Source of the DNA: JAFGDH01 sp964441265
GTDB lineage: Archaea > Aenigmatarchaeota > Aenigmatarchaeia > QMZP01 > QMZT01
Direction: 5' to 3'
NCBI GenBank assembly: GCA_964441265.1
Contig: CAYYKJ010000008.1
Coordinates: forward strand, 1-62,552
DNA: 62,552 nt
The notes beneath the pieces were generated by a model. The model ran no database searches. It saw only the letters and a program-made list of their open reading frames with translations, and was not told the DNA's origin. Position numbers and translations under genes: made by a program. This document shows, piece after piece, positions 34,244 to 42,839 of the stretch (position 1 is the first letter of the stretch; every line of letters begins with the position of its first letter).

Positions 34244-34686
34244 AGGTTAGAATAGTCTTGATAATCGCTCTGCTGGTGCTCCTGTTCGGGGTGCTGATCG
34301 CGAGGAATGTCGATTACTCGTGGGATAAATACCCCATGAGCATGCAGGCGATTTCGGATACCGAAGGAAAGAACGCCAAGATAGGCATATCCGTGGAGCC
34401 GGGAATATTGAATTTCGGCAGAATACCGGTGGGCTCCGCCTCGGAAAAGCCGATAACACTGAGTAATCCCGAGGACAGACCGGTAAAAATCCGGATGGAG
34501 GCGAGCGGCAGCATATCCGAGCACGTATCCTTTGAGAAGAGCGAATTCATACTGGAAGGCGGCGGGAAGGAAGAACTGTACATACGGGCCGATGGCGAGA
34601 AAGAGGGAAACTTCACGGGGAACCTCACAGTGATCTCCGTAAGCATAAGCGAGGGGTGGTTGGAATGGATGCTTCCTGTGTTCTGA
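34240..34686 (+). CDS. Membrane-anchored surface protein B
   Basis: A 148-residue protein with an N-terminal signal anchor (VRIVLIIALLVLLFGVLIAR) and one Ig-like (ASH/HYDIN-like) domain: EPGILNFGRIPVGSASEKPI, LSNPEDRPVKIRMEASG, then FILEGGGKEELYIRADGEKE. The ATG at 34240 overlaps gene A by 4 nt; longer reading into gene A has no support. Co-translated with its neighbours. Confidence 0.7.
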   Translation: MKVRIVLIIALLVLLFGVLIARNVDYSWDKYPMSMQAISDTEGKNAKIGISVEPGILNFGRIPVGSASEKPITLSNPEDRPVKIRMEASGSISEHVSFEKSEFILEGGGKEELYIRADGEKEGNFTGNLTVISVSISEGWLEWMLPVF

Positions 34687-35447
34687 AGATTTTCGTCATT
34701 TTTTTTCTGCTTCTGGCGCTGATGCCGGCCGTTTCCGGGTCAGTCAGGATAGGCGCGGAGGTCGGCGGCTCTCTGAAAGGGGAGGTTTCCTGGATAAACG
34801 TCACCGGGAATCCCCTCCAGAGGGTGAACTTCTTCTGGATCAATACCGGATCAGCCGCCTGCAGGGTCAGGGGCAGGGTGGATTTCCACAGGTGGAACGA
34901 GAGCTTTCTGACCGCATGGAGCGGGGAAAAGGTCCTTATGCCCGGGGAGGAGAAGGGCTTCGAGATTACAGCCAAGCTCCCGGAGGGCAGGTATGCCGGT
35001 TTGCTCAGAGTCTACCAGTGCAACGAGATATTCGATGCGGGCTCCTATGTCTTCGACGTCTCCCCTTCCGGTGACGAGGGGGATCGCATAGAGCTGGCTG
35101 GAGCGAGAACATACCAGAACGAGATAGAGGTCTTCGTGGAGAGCAGTAGTTTCGAGGGGAAGGTGTACGTCTTCCCGGTTTCCTATCCCCCGGGGTGGAT
35201 CGTGGAGTCAGGGAACCTGACGCTTTCCGGAGACGGTATCAGTTCGGTGAGAATAGGCTACGACCCGGGCGTGTGGGTGGAGAGGAACGTGACCTTCATG
35301 GCGGTCTCCGAGGACGGGAGATTCTCTTCGGAAAAGACCTACCGCATGATCAGGGGAGCCGGGGTAAAGGAGATGATTTTTCTGGTAGTCCTGGGGGGCC
35401 TGGTGCTCGCCCTGTTTATGATAATTTCTTCCGGAAAATGCCTTTAG
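34665..35447 (+). CDS. Membrane-anchored surface protein C
   Basis: A 260-residue protein with a signal peptide (LKIFVIFFLLLALMPAVSGS), beta-rich ectodomain with N-glycosylation sequons and two cysteines (SAACRVRG, VYQCNEI), and a C-terminal helix (MIFLVVLGGLVLALFMIISS). The ATG at 34665 follows GAGGGGTGG and lies inside gene B (22-nt overlap). Architecture is the same as gene A, suggesting the three proteins form one surface complex. Confidence 0.68.
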   Translation: MDASCVLKIFVIFFLLLALMPAVSGSVRIGAEVGGSLKGEVSWINVTGNPLQRVNFFWINTGSAACRVRGRVDFHRWNESFLTAWSGEKVLMPGEEKGFEITAKLPEGRYAGLLRVYQCNEIFDAGSYVFDVSPSGDEGDRIELAGARTYQNEIEVFVESSSFEGKVYVFPVSYPPGWIVESGNLTLSGDGISSVRIGYDPGVWVERNVTFMAVSEDGRFSSEKTYRMIRGAGVKEMIFLVVLGGLVLALFMIISSGKCL

Positions 35448-35484
35448 CTTTTAATTTATTAATTTGGGAAACATATCTTTCAAT

Positions 35485-36246
35485 ATGGAAACTGTCGAAA
35501 AGGTCGTGGGTGTCGTTTCCGGCAAGGGAGGGGTGGGAAAAACCACCTTTGTTTCGAACATAGGAATGGCGCTCAACGAGATGTCGGCGGACGTCACGGT
35601 CGTGGATGCCGATATGTCCACCTCCAATCTCGGTCTTCAGCTGGGTCTCTACCAGTTTCCTGTGGGTCTCCAGGACGCAATAGGAGGGACAATAGACATC
35701 GACAGGACCGTATATATGCATCCCTCGGGACTCAAGATAATACCCTCATCGGTTTCCCTCAGCTACATAAACCGGAAAATCAGGCCTAAACGTCTCAAGT
35801 CGGTGGTTTCGGGAATGAACGGGCTGGTGATGATCGATTCCCCTCCCGGATTGGGGAGGGAAGTGGAGCTCGTTCTGAACGCCTGCGATGACGTTGTCGT
35901 CGTCACCACCCCGGAGATAACCGCGGCGACGGATGCGTTCAAGGTCATACAGGTTTCCAGGGACATTGGCAAGGAACCGGTGGGTGTCGTGCTGAACAGG
36001 GTTACGGGCAGGCATGAGATGAGACCGGAAGAGGTGGAGGAGATGACCGGTGTCAAAGTCGTGGGGATCGTACCCGAGGACGGTATGATGAAGAAGAGTA
36101 TTTACGGGAAGACCCCCCTGGTGAAATTCAGGCCGTATTCCCCTGCCTCGATGGCTTTTCAGAAGCTAGCCGCCGACATACTGGGTGTTGAGTTCAAGAA
36201 ACCGGCGCTCTGGAGGTTAAAAAGGTTGCTCGGGGTAAGCAGATGA
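35485..36246 (+). CDS. minD: MinD/ParA-family ATPase
   Basis: A 253-residue deviant-Walker ATPase: VVSGKGGVGKTTFVSNIG (Walker A with signature Lys), VVDADMSTSNLGLQLGL, MIDSPPGLGREVELVLN and VTTPEITAATDAFK. The ATG at 35485 lies about 30 nt after a TTTTAATTTATT box, fitting a leaderless transcript. The basic C-terminus (PALWRLKRLLGVSR) could be a membrane-targeting helix as in MinD. Its stop overlaps the next gene by 4 nt, tying it to a membrane-anchored surface protein rather than to cell-division genes. Confidence 0.88.
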   Translation: METVEKVVGVVSGKGGVGKTTFVSNIGMALNEMSADVTVVDADMSTSNLGLQLGLYQFPVGLQDAIGGTIDIDRTVYMHPSGLKIIPSSVSLSYINRKIRPKRLKSVVSGMNGLVMIDSPPGLGREVELVLNACDDVVVVTTPEITAATDAFKVIQVSRDIGKEPVGVVLNRVTGRHEMRPEEVEEMTGVKVVGIVPEDGMMKKSIYGKTPLVKFRPYSPASMAFQKLAADILGVEFKKPALWRLKRLLGVSR

Positions 36247-38591
36247 GAAGGTTGTTGTTTTTGCTTGTTGTGGCGGTACTGGTTCCGCTCCCTGCTGTCG
36301 CAGCGGAGCTGGAAACGAGCGCTGAGGTTACTCCCTCCCTTTGGCTGGGGGATCAGATTTTCATCTCCTCCAACTGCACGCCTCCCGGCAATTTCACCGT
36401 TTCCGGGGTGACAGCCTCCGTAACCGGTCCGCTGGTTCCCCCGGACTTCACGCTCTCCCATGCCGGAGGTGACACATACGAGGGCTCCTGGGAGCCTCCT
36501 GTGGAGGGGGAGTACTCGGTTTCGCTTTTCTGTGTGGCTGAAGACGGCAATTCCACCATCAACCAGTCTCTCGGACCGCTGGGATTCACGGTGAGCAGGC
36601 TCAACCTGGGTCTGGAGGGAACATATCCGGAAATCCTCTACACGGACAGCGAATCCCTGGAGATATATGCCAACCTCACCCGGATCAGCGCTTCGGTTGA
36701 GCAGGTATCCGATACAAATGCGGTGGAATGGGAGGTACTTCTGGGGGGCGAGGATATGGGTCCCGATTCGGTGCTCTATGATCCGGAAAGCTCTTACTGG
36801 ATTCTGAAGTCCTCTCCGGGGGACCCGGAAAGCGGATCCCGTACATTGGAGATCAAGGCCTCGATTGACGGGGAATCCGTCTCCCTGGGAAGCAGCATAG
36901 AAATCAGGGAATCCCTGGTTTTCGAGATACTTTCGGTGAAGCCGGAGAACCCCAAGGGGGACGAGGAGGTCACGGTGGAGATACGCTCGGAATACCGGGA
37001 TTCGGACATATTCTCCGAGGCATCTTTCAGCCTGAGGGTGGGCACGGAAAGTGTGGAAGATTTCCTCAAGGACAGCGGGAGCAACACGGTAAGCTTCACC
37101 CTTCCGGAACTCGATCCCGGAACATACGGGCTCAAGATAACCCTTTCCCGGGAGGGAATACCCGACACCACGGTGACGAGGGACATCACCCGAACGGTTC
37201 CCATTTCGGGAAGCATAAAGGACGCTGATGGGAACTCAATGAAGGGCAGGATAACCTTGATAAGGGACGGTGACGAGGAAGAGATGACCCTCAGCAGGGG
37301 GGGATATTCGGTCAGGATAGTGCCGGGGGATTACAATGTGATACTCGAGAATTCAGAAGAGCTCAAGTCTGCCTTTTTCAGCGGCATGTACATAGACGAG
37401 GACCCCGGAGACCTCTTCAGGTTCGACAGTCTTTCCGACAGGCTCGGTGTCGAGGGAATCAAGGTGGCCTCGGCCTTCGCGCTCGAGACCGGCTGCTTCT
37501 TTTCCAGCCTTGTCATGCAGGTCAGGTACGATGCAAGCGGAATAAGGAAAGAGGAAACCCTGGAGGTTTATACCTGTGAACAGTGGAATTTCGATGCCAG
37601 GGTCTGCAACTCAGGATGGAAAAAAGAGGAGGGGATTGTTGATCCGGTGATGAACACCATGGAGGTGGAGGTCGATCACCTTTCCGCTTTCTTGATAGGG
37701 GAGAAGGAAGACATGATTCTGGAGATATCCCTTGACAAGGAGGAGTACTATCTAGGGGAAGACATGCGCGTCGTGGGGACCGTGAGGACGGAGGGGGGAA
37801 ACCCGATCGCTGACGCTTACGTCACTTTTTACCTCGGCGGCGTTGAGAAGACGGGGAGGACCAATTCCCACGGGGTTTTTTCGGAGATGCTCATCGCCCC
37901 CGATGTTCCCGGGGAATACGAACTCAGCGCGGAGTCCAACATATCCTCCCTGAACCCCATCGAGGAATCCGAGGCCTTTTCCGTGAAAGAGAAAAAGGAG
38001 ATATCAATATTGCTTCCCATGGAGGCTGAAATAATCAAAGGGACGGACAACACTATGAGCGTTTCAATCCTCAATTCCGGCCAGTGCGATCTGAACAACC
38101 TGGAACTGGAGATATCCGGGGTTCCGGAAGGATGGCTGTATTATTCCCCGGATTCATGGGATACTTTGCCGCCCGGAGAAGAGGAGAGGGCAGAGTTGGT
38201 CATACACCCCGAAGATCCCGAGGATACGCTTTACATGCTTGAGATAAAGGCGGAAAGCGACGAGATAAACGGTTCCGAGACAATGCCGATCGTTCTCAAG
38301 AACGGCACTGGCACTGCTTCAGAAAATCCGGGAGCGACGCCCCAATTTCCCGATTTCTTTACCTCGAACATAATACTTGATGCGAACGACATCCTTAATG
38401 CCGTTTCTGTCGTGCTTGCTTTTGTGGTCCTCTTCGCGGTTGTTTTCACCTCGAAGAAGAAGGGGAAGAAGTTCGAGGCAAACCCGCGCATGGAAAAGAT
38501 GATAAGCGGGATAAAGAAGGAAATAATGAAGGGCAGGAAAAGCAGAAAAACCAGGAAGCCCGGGAAGAAATCCGGAAAGAAGAGGAAGTAG
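36243..38591 (+). CDS. Large surface protein with Ig-like domains and basic cytosolic tail
   Basis: A 782-residue type I membrane protein: signal peptide (RLLFLLVVAVLVPLPAVA), several Ig/bacterial-adhesin-like domains (for example ISGSIKDADGNSMKGRITLI, and SLDKEEYYLGEDMRVVGTV), a helix (VSVVLAFVVLFAVVFTS) and a cytosolic tail of about 50 residues very rich in Lys/Arg (KGRKSRKTRKPGKKSGKKRK at the end). Coupled to minD by ATGA. The strongly basic inner tail could bind nucleic acid, acidic lipid or MinD. Function unknown. Confidence 0.75.
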   Translation: MRRLLFLLVVAVLVPLPAVAAELETSAEVTPSLWLGDQIFISSNCTPPGNFTVSGVTASVTGPLVPPDFTLSHAGGDTYEGSWEPPVEGEYSVSLFCVAEDGNSTINQSLGPLGFTVSRLNLGLEGTYPEILYTDSESLEIYANLTRISASVEQVSDTNAVEWEVLLGGEDMGPDSVLYDPESSYWILKSSPGDPESGSRTLEIKASIDGESVSLGSSIEIRESLVFEILSVKPENPKGDEEVTVEIRSEYRDSDIFSEASFSLRVGTESVEDFLKDSGSNTVSFTLPELDPGTYGLKITLSREGIPDTTVTRDITRTVPISGSIKDADGNSMKGRITLIRDGDEEEMTLSRGGYSVRIVPGDYNVILENSEELKSAFFSGMYIDEDPGDLFRFDSLSDRLGVEGIKVASAFALETGCFFSSLVMQVRYDASGIRKEETLEVYTCEQWNFDARVCNSGWKKEEGIVDPVMNTMEVEVDHLSAFLIGEKEDMILEISLDKEEYYLGEDMRVVGTVRTEGGNPIADAYVTFYLGGVEKTGRTNSHGVFSEMLIAPDVPGEYELSAESNISSLNPIEESEAFSVKEKKEISILLPMEAEIIKGTDNTMSVSILNSGQCDLNNLELEISGVPEGWLYYSPDSWDTLPPGEEERAELVIHPEDPEDTLYMLEIKAESDEINGSETMPIVLKNGTGTASENPGATPQFPDFFTSNIILDANDILNAVSVVLAFVVLFAVVFTSKKKGKKFEANPRMEKMISGIKKEIMKGRKSRKTRKPGKKSGKKRK

Positions 38592-38660
38592 CGCTGTTCA
38601 CGTTATGTTTTTAATTAATAAAATGAAACTACCAGAATAAAACCCGGAGAGGGAGTTGTC

Positions 38661-39884
38661 ATGAAAAGGGAAGACAGGAACAAGAGACGCCTCAAAAATC
38701 TGGTGGAGGAGCTGGAGTCGATCAAGGGCAGGCATACCGAGCTGGTTTCGGTGTACGTGCCTGCCGGCTACAACTTCAACAAGGTCTCCGAGCAGATAAA
38801 GAACGAGCAGTCCACTGCCCAGAACATAAAGTCCAAGACGGTCAGGAAGAACGTCACGGGGGCACTGGAGAAGATAGCCCAGCACATCAAGCTTTACGAA
38901 CACACCCCCGAGAACGGACTGGTCATATTTGCAGGCAACGTCTCTGACAAGGAAGGGGTCTCGGACATAGAGATATGGGCCGTGGAGCCGCCCGAGAAGA
39001 TGAACCAGCGGCTTTACAGATGCGACCAGAAATTCATCCTTGATCCCCTCAGGGAAATGGTCAGGGAGAGGGAGATATACGGCATAATAGTCGTGGACAA
39101 ATCAGACGCTGACGTGGGAGTCATGCAGGGGAAGAACATCTCCCTGCTGAAGCACCTGGACTCCCTCGTTCCGGGAAAGACAGATAAGGGAGGATGGTCT
39201 CAGGCCAGGTATGCCCGCATACGGGAGAACCTGCTCAACGATTTCCTGAAGAAGGTGGGTGATCTGGCCTCCAGTAAGTTCAAGGAGTTCAAGGACCTCA
39301 GGGGTGTCATAATCGGCGGCCCCGGACCGGTCAAGGATCAGTTCAAGGAGGGGGGTTACCTGAACTACGAGATAAAGAAGAAGGTGGTGGGGGTGGTTGC
39401 GACCTCTTATACCGGTGAATATGGTCTGGAGGAGGCCGTCAACAGGGCGGAGGACATGATTTCGGATGCCTCTGCCGTCACGGAAAAGCGGATAATGAAC
39501 AGGTTTTTCGGTGAGCTGGGGAAGGACACCGGTCTCGCTGTTTACGGGCTGAAAGAGACTGCAAGGGCCCTGGAAATGGGCAATGTCGAGGTCCTGCTCA
39601 TATCGGAGCATTTCGACTGGAAGAAGGTGAAGTTCAGGTGCCCCGGATGCGGGAAGGAGAAGAACATGGTCATAGAGAGGAGGGTCCTCTCCGAGGGGAG
39701 GAAATGTGACAAGTGCGGGGAGGACATGGAAGTGGTGGCTGAGAGGGATGTCACCGATGATGTTATCAAGAAAGCGGAGGAAATGGGAGCGGAAGTGGAG
39801 TTCATCTCAACGGAGACCAGGGAAGGCCTGCAGCTTAAAGAGATGGGCGGAATAGCTGGCATACAGAGATACGTTAATGCCTAG
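38661..39884 (+). CDS. prf1: Archaeal peptide chain release factor aRF1 with GGW in place of GGQ
   Basis: A 407-residue class I release factor. Domain 1 has the stop-codon loop TAQNIKSKTVRKN (NIKS at 55-58). Domain 2, where GGQ is expected, reads GKTDKGGWSQARYARIRE: Trp179 replaces the catalytic Gln and a Gln sits two residues later (Q181). Domain 3 retains GPGPVKDQF and SYTGEYGLEEAV, and a zinc-ribbon-like insertion has FRCPGCGKEK and RKCDKCGED. Overall length and order are normal. The DNA (GGA TGG TCT CAG) needs two changes to give GGQ, so a single sequencing error is unlikely. It converges with rpl3. Confidence 0.92.
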   Translation: MKREDRNKRRLKNLVEELESIKGRHTELVSVYVPAGYNFNKVSEQIKNEQSTAQNIKSKTVRKNVTGALEKIAQHIKLYEHTPENGLVIFAGNVSDKEGVSDIEIWAVEPPEKMNQRLYRCDQKFILDPLREMVREREIYGIIVVDKSDADVGVMQGKNISLLKHLDSLVPGKTDKGGWSQARYARIRENLLNDFLKKVGDLASSKFKEFKDLRGVIIGGPGPVKDQFKEGGYLNYEIKKKVVGVVATSYTGEYGLEEAVNRAEDMISDASAVTEKRIMNRFFGELGKDTGLAVYGLKETARALEMGNVEVLLISEHFDWKKVKFRCPGCGKEKNMVIERRVLSEGRKCDKCGEDMEVVAERDVTDDVIKKAEEMGAEVEFISTETREGLQLKEMGGIAGIQRYVNA

Positions 39885-39887
39885 AAA

Positions 39888-40865
39888 TCATTCTTTTCCG
39901 GTGCCCAGAACCTGCTTTATTTCGAGCGGTTGTTTCTTTTCCTTTCTGAGGGATTTTCTGAAGAATATGAGCCTCTTTTTCGGCCCCGGGACACTCCCCT
40001 CCACCAGCAGGTAGCCCTTGGGGACTGAGCCGTATCCGGTCAGGCCGCTTTTGGAAGAAATCCCGTCGTTACCTATCTTGACCACCCTCTTGTTGAATTC
40101 GGTCCTTGCCTGGAATCCCATCTGGCCGGGCATGGTTATCTTTCCGGGCAGCACCCTTCCGGGCGTCACGGCTCCGATGTTCCCCACGTGCCTCCTCTTG
40201 CCCTTGTTCTTCCTGCTCCTTATGGTGACGCCGAACCTCTTGACCGGACCCTGGAAACCCTTTCCCTTGTCTATTGCCTTGGTGTCCACATATTCACCCT
40301 CTTCGAGCACCTCCGATATCTCGAGAACCTTCCCGAGCTTCCCCTTCGCGTATTCGAGCTTTTGTTTCGGATCGTTACCTGCTATATCTATCTCGAATAT
40401 CTCGGGGCGCTTCTTGGAAAGGCCGGATTCCCTGGGCTGGGTGTGCACCAGCAGACGGATGTCGTCCGCTTCCCCGTGCTTGGAGGTCACGGGTTCCTTC
40501 TTGGGTGCGGATATCTTCCTCTTCAGATCCGGCTTCAGGTTCTTTGACATTATTGTTCCCGTGTTCCTGTACCTCCCCGCGGTTTTCCTGTAGAGCTTTA
40601 TGCCGAAAACGAACACCGGCGGGCAGTCTATGATGGTCACCCCGCTGGTGATGTCCTGTCCGCTGGTTGGGGATTCCTTCCTGCTGTCGGTGAACATTAC
40701 CCGGGTCATCCCGGCCTTGTAACCGGCGAAAAGAACCGGCTTCGGCTCGTTCTGCCCCTTGAGCTTCTCCATCCCGGATATCCGGACCCTGGGGTACATC
40801 CTTTTGGCTCTCTTCCTGTGCCAGAATGCCCTTGATCCCGCCTTGGGTTTGTGTCCCTTTGCCAT
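39888..40865 (-). CDS. rpl3: Large ribosomal subunit protein uL3
   Basis: A 325-residue archaeal uL3 with the N-terminal KPKAGSRAFWHRKRAKRMYP, FAGYKAGMTRVM, the peptidyl-transferase-facing segment KGKGFQGPVKRFGV and GNIGAVTPGRVLPGKITMPG. It is the last gene of a minus-strand cluster with uS13, uS4 and uS11, 18 nt after uS11. In most archaea uL3 heads the S10-like operon (uL3-uL4-uL23-uL2), so this position is unusual. Confidence 0.97.
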   Translation of the reverse strand: MAKGHKPKAGSRAFWHRKRAKRMYPRVRISGMEKLKGQNEPKPVLFAGYKAGMTRVMFTDSRKESPTSGQDITSGVTIIDCPPVFVFGIKLYRKTAGRYRNTGTIMSKNLKPDLKRKISAPKKEPVTSKHGEADDIRLLVHTQPRESGLSKKRPEIFEIDIAGNDPKQKLEYAKGKLGKVLEISEVLEEGEYVDTKAIDKGKGFQGPVKRFGVTIRSRKNKGKRRHVGNIGAVTPGRVLPGKITMPGQMGFQARTEFNKRVVKIGNDGISSKSGLTGYGSVPKGYLLVEGSVPGPKKRLIFFRKSLRKEKKQPLEIKQVLGTGKE

Positions 40866-40883
40866 GAAATCACATCTTTATCC

Positions 40884-41276
40884 TTATACTCTGCGTCCGC
40901 CCCGGCCTCCGGGCTTCCTCGTTGTGTCGTGAGGTATTCCCGTGACATCCTCTATGGTCCCTATCCTCAGGCCGGTCCTGACCAGGGAGCGTATGGCCGG
41001 CTGCGCCCCGGGACCCGGAATCTTCTTTTTATGTCCGCCCTGGGCCCTTATCCTGAGGTGGACCCCTCTCAGGCCCTTGCTCAGAGCCTCTTCGGCGACC
41101 TTCCTGGCAGCCTTCATCGCCGGGAAGGGCGAACCCTTGTCCTTGTCCCTGTTGGTTATTATGCCTCCGGAGCATCTTGCGATGGTCTCCGCCCCGGTTA
41201 TATCGGTTATGTGGATTATGGTGTTGTTTACCGATGAGAATATGTGAGCCACTCCCCACTTTTCCTTCTTGTTCAT
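40884..41276 (-). CDS. rps11: Small ribosomal subunit protein uS11
   Basis: A 130-residue uS11 with VAHIFSSVNNTIIHITDITG, SGGIITNRD, KGLRGVHLRIRAQGG and the C-terminal GIPHDTTRKPGGRGGRRV. Its start overlaps the uS4 stop by 4 nt (ATGA). Normal archaeal length. Confidence 0.97.
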   Translation of the reverse strand: MNKKEKWGVAHIFSSVNNTIIHITDITGAETIARCSGGIITNRDKDKGSPFPAMKAARKVAEEALSKGLRGVHLRIRAQGGHKKKIPGPGAQPAIRSLVRTGLRIGTIEDVTGIPHDTTRKPGGRGGRRV

Positions 41277-41737
41277 TTGGCTTCAGCCCCCTTTATCGTT
41301 ATGTTCCCTTCCTTTTCGACGGGGACCACGTATGCCGGGAACCTGGTCCTCCGACCGTCTACGTAAACATGACCGTGAGTTATCATCTGCCTGGCGTGCC
41401 TTATGGAGTTGGCCGTCCCATTCCTGTATAGTATGGTCTGGAGTCTCCTCTCCATGATGTCCTTGGAGGTCAGGGAAAGTATGTCCGAGAGACTGTTTTC
41501 TTTCTGAAGGAGACCGATTTCCACGAGCTTGTCCATGAGCACCTTTTCCTTTTCCTTGTCGTGAACGGCTATGAGGTCCCTGGCCCTTCTCCTGAAGTTC
41601 CTGACGATCTCTTCCGCCCTCCAGAGTTCCTTTTTCCTCCGGAGACCGAATTCCTCCAGCATCTTCCTTTCCTGATCTATTCTGTCCCTGTCCCATGGCC
41701 TTTTCGGGTGCTTGTATTTCTTCCTGAGTACCTTCAT
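41273..41737 (-). CDS. rps4: Small ribosomal subunit protein uS4
   Basis: A 154-residue uS4 with the S4 RNA-binding domain (RRLQTILYRNGTANSIRHAR, MITHGHVYVDGRRTRFPAYV). The N-terminus (KYKHPKRPWDRDRIDQE) is typical of archaeal uS4. It lies 9 nt after uS13 and overlaps uS11 by 4 nt. Confidence 0.97.
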   Translation of the reverse strand: MKVLRKKYKHPKRPWDRDRIDQERKMLEEFGLRRKKELWRAEEIVRNFRRRARDLIAVHDKEKEKVLMDKLVEIGLLQKENSLSDILSLTSKDIMERRLQTILYRNGTANSIRHARQMITHGHVYVDGRRTRFPAYVVPVEKEGNITIKGAEAK

Positions 41738-41746
41738 TGTTCCACC

Positions 41747-42301
41747 TTATTCTTTCTTCTCCTTGGAGGCTGCCTGCCTCTTGGCCCTGTCTTTGCTTAC
41801 ACCGACCAGCTTGCCCTTCCTGAACGCACCCCTGGTGCGCTGTCCCCTGACCGGAAGGCCGAACATGTGCCTAACCCCCCGGTAGGATTTTATCTTTTTC
41901 TGCTTGTTTACGTCCATCCTCTGCTTGAACTGAAGCTGTGATGTGGTGAGGTGGGCATCATTCCCTGAGTCGGGGTCCCTCCTCCTGTTGTACATCCAGC
42001 CGGGTATGCCGTGATTCCCGGGGTTCGTGATTATGTCCTCGAGCTTCTTGATTTCCTCCTCGGAAAGCTCCGAGACCTTGGTGCCGCCCTTCCCGAAGGC
42101 CTTGGAAACGGCGGATGCGTAGGAGAACGAGACTCCCTTTATCGTCCTTATGGCCGTTATCACCGGCTTTGAACCGTCGAGATTGGTCTCACCGACCCTT
42201 ATCACGTGGGTCCTTTTTTGGGGTTTCTTGACATCGGGGTGGCCCTTGTGGCCTTTACCCCCCTTCATTACCCTTTTCTCGGCACCTTTTTCCATTTTCA
42301 T
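41747..42301 (-). CDS. rps13: Small ribosomal subunit protein uS13
   Basis: A 184-residue uS13. The core has IRVGETNLDGSKPV, IRTIKGVSFSYASAVSK, NPGNHGIPGWMYNRRRDPDS and RGVRHMFGLPVRGQRTRG. A Lys-rich N-terminal extension of about 30 residues and a basic C-terminal tail make it longer than usual. A TATTTATATAG box about 25-35 nt upstream marks the cluster promoter. The genes that commonly follow uS11 in archaea (rpoD, eL18, uL13, uS9) are replaced here by uL3. Confidence 0.96.
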   Translation of the reverse strand: MKMEKGAEKRVMKGGKGHKGHPDVKKPQKRTHVIRVGETNLDGSKPVITAIRTIKGVSFSYASAVSKAFGKGGTKVSELSEEEIKKLEDIITNPGNHGIPGWMYNRRRDPDSGNDAHLTTSQLQFKQRMDVNKQKKIKSYRGVRHMFGLPVRGQRTRGAFRKGKLVGVSKDRAKRQAASKEKKE

Positions 42302-42434
42302 CTCTCTAGTATGTTGATTAATCTATATAAATAGTATAAAGGTTATTTAACTTTATCGCCGAGAAGTCCCCCTTTTGAGAGACGGGGAATGAGACTTGAA
42401 ACCTTTTATATAGTTAACCAATAATATAATAACT

Positions 42435-42839
42435 ATGAAGTATAAGTTGGACAAGAATTGTCATGGTGTGCATGCGTTGCAGTATCACCTTGTGCAGTGC
42501 GTGAAATACCGTAGAAATGCATTGGTGAAGCAGGAAATAATTCAGTATCTCAAGGACAAAATCAGGGAGATAAGCATGAGGTTTGAGGTAAACGTGCTGA
42601 ATATAGAATGCGACAAAGACCACTTCCATATGTTATTCAAGTCAAAACCAACTCTTGACATTCCGAAATATCTGAATGCAATTAAGACCATAACTTCGAG
42701 GGAAATACAGAGGAATTTCCCGGGGGTGAAAAAACTATTATGGAAAAAGCAATTTTGGTCTCGGTCATATTTCCTTGCAACAACAGGTCAGGTAACATTA
42801 GACCAGCTCGGGCAATATGTTGAAGGGCAAGGCGAATGA
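42435..42839 (+). CDS. tnpA: IS200/IS605 TnpA Y1 (HUH) transposase
   Basis: A 134-residue single-strand transposase. The HUH motif is DKDHFHMLF (His63, His65) and the catalytic Tyr is probably Tyr128 in LGQYVEGQ. The N-terminal HGVHALQYHLVQCVKYRR matches the family. All key residues are present, so it may be active. It overlaps tnpB by 23 nt. Confidence 0.95.
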   Translation: MKYKLDKNCHGVHALQYHLVQCVKYRRNALVKQEIIQYLKDKIREISMRFEVNVLNIECDKDHFHMLFKSKPTLDIPKYLNAIKTITSREIQRNFPGVKKLLWKKQFWSRSYFLATTGQVTLDQLGQYVEGQGE

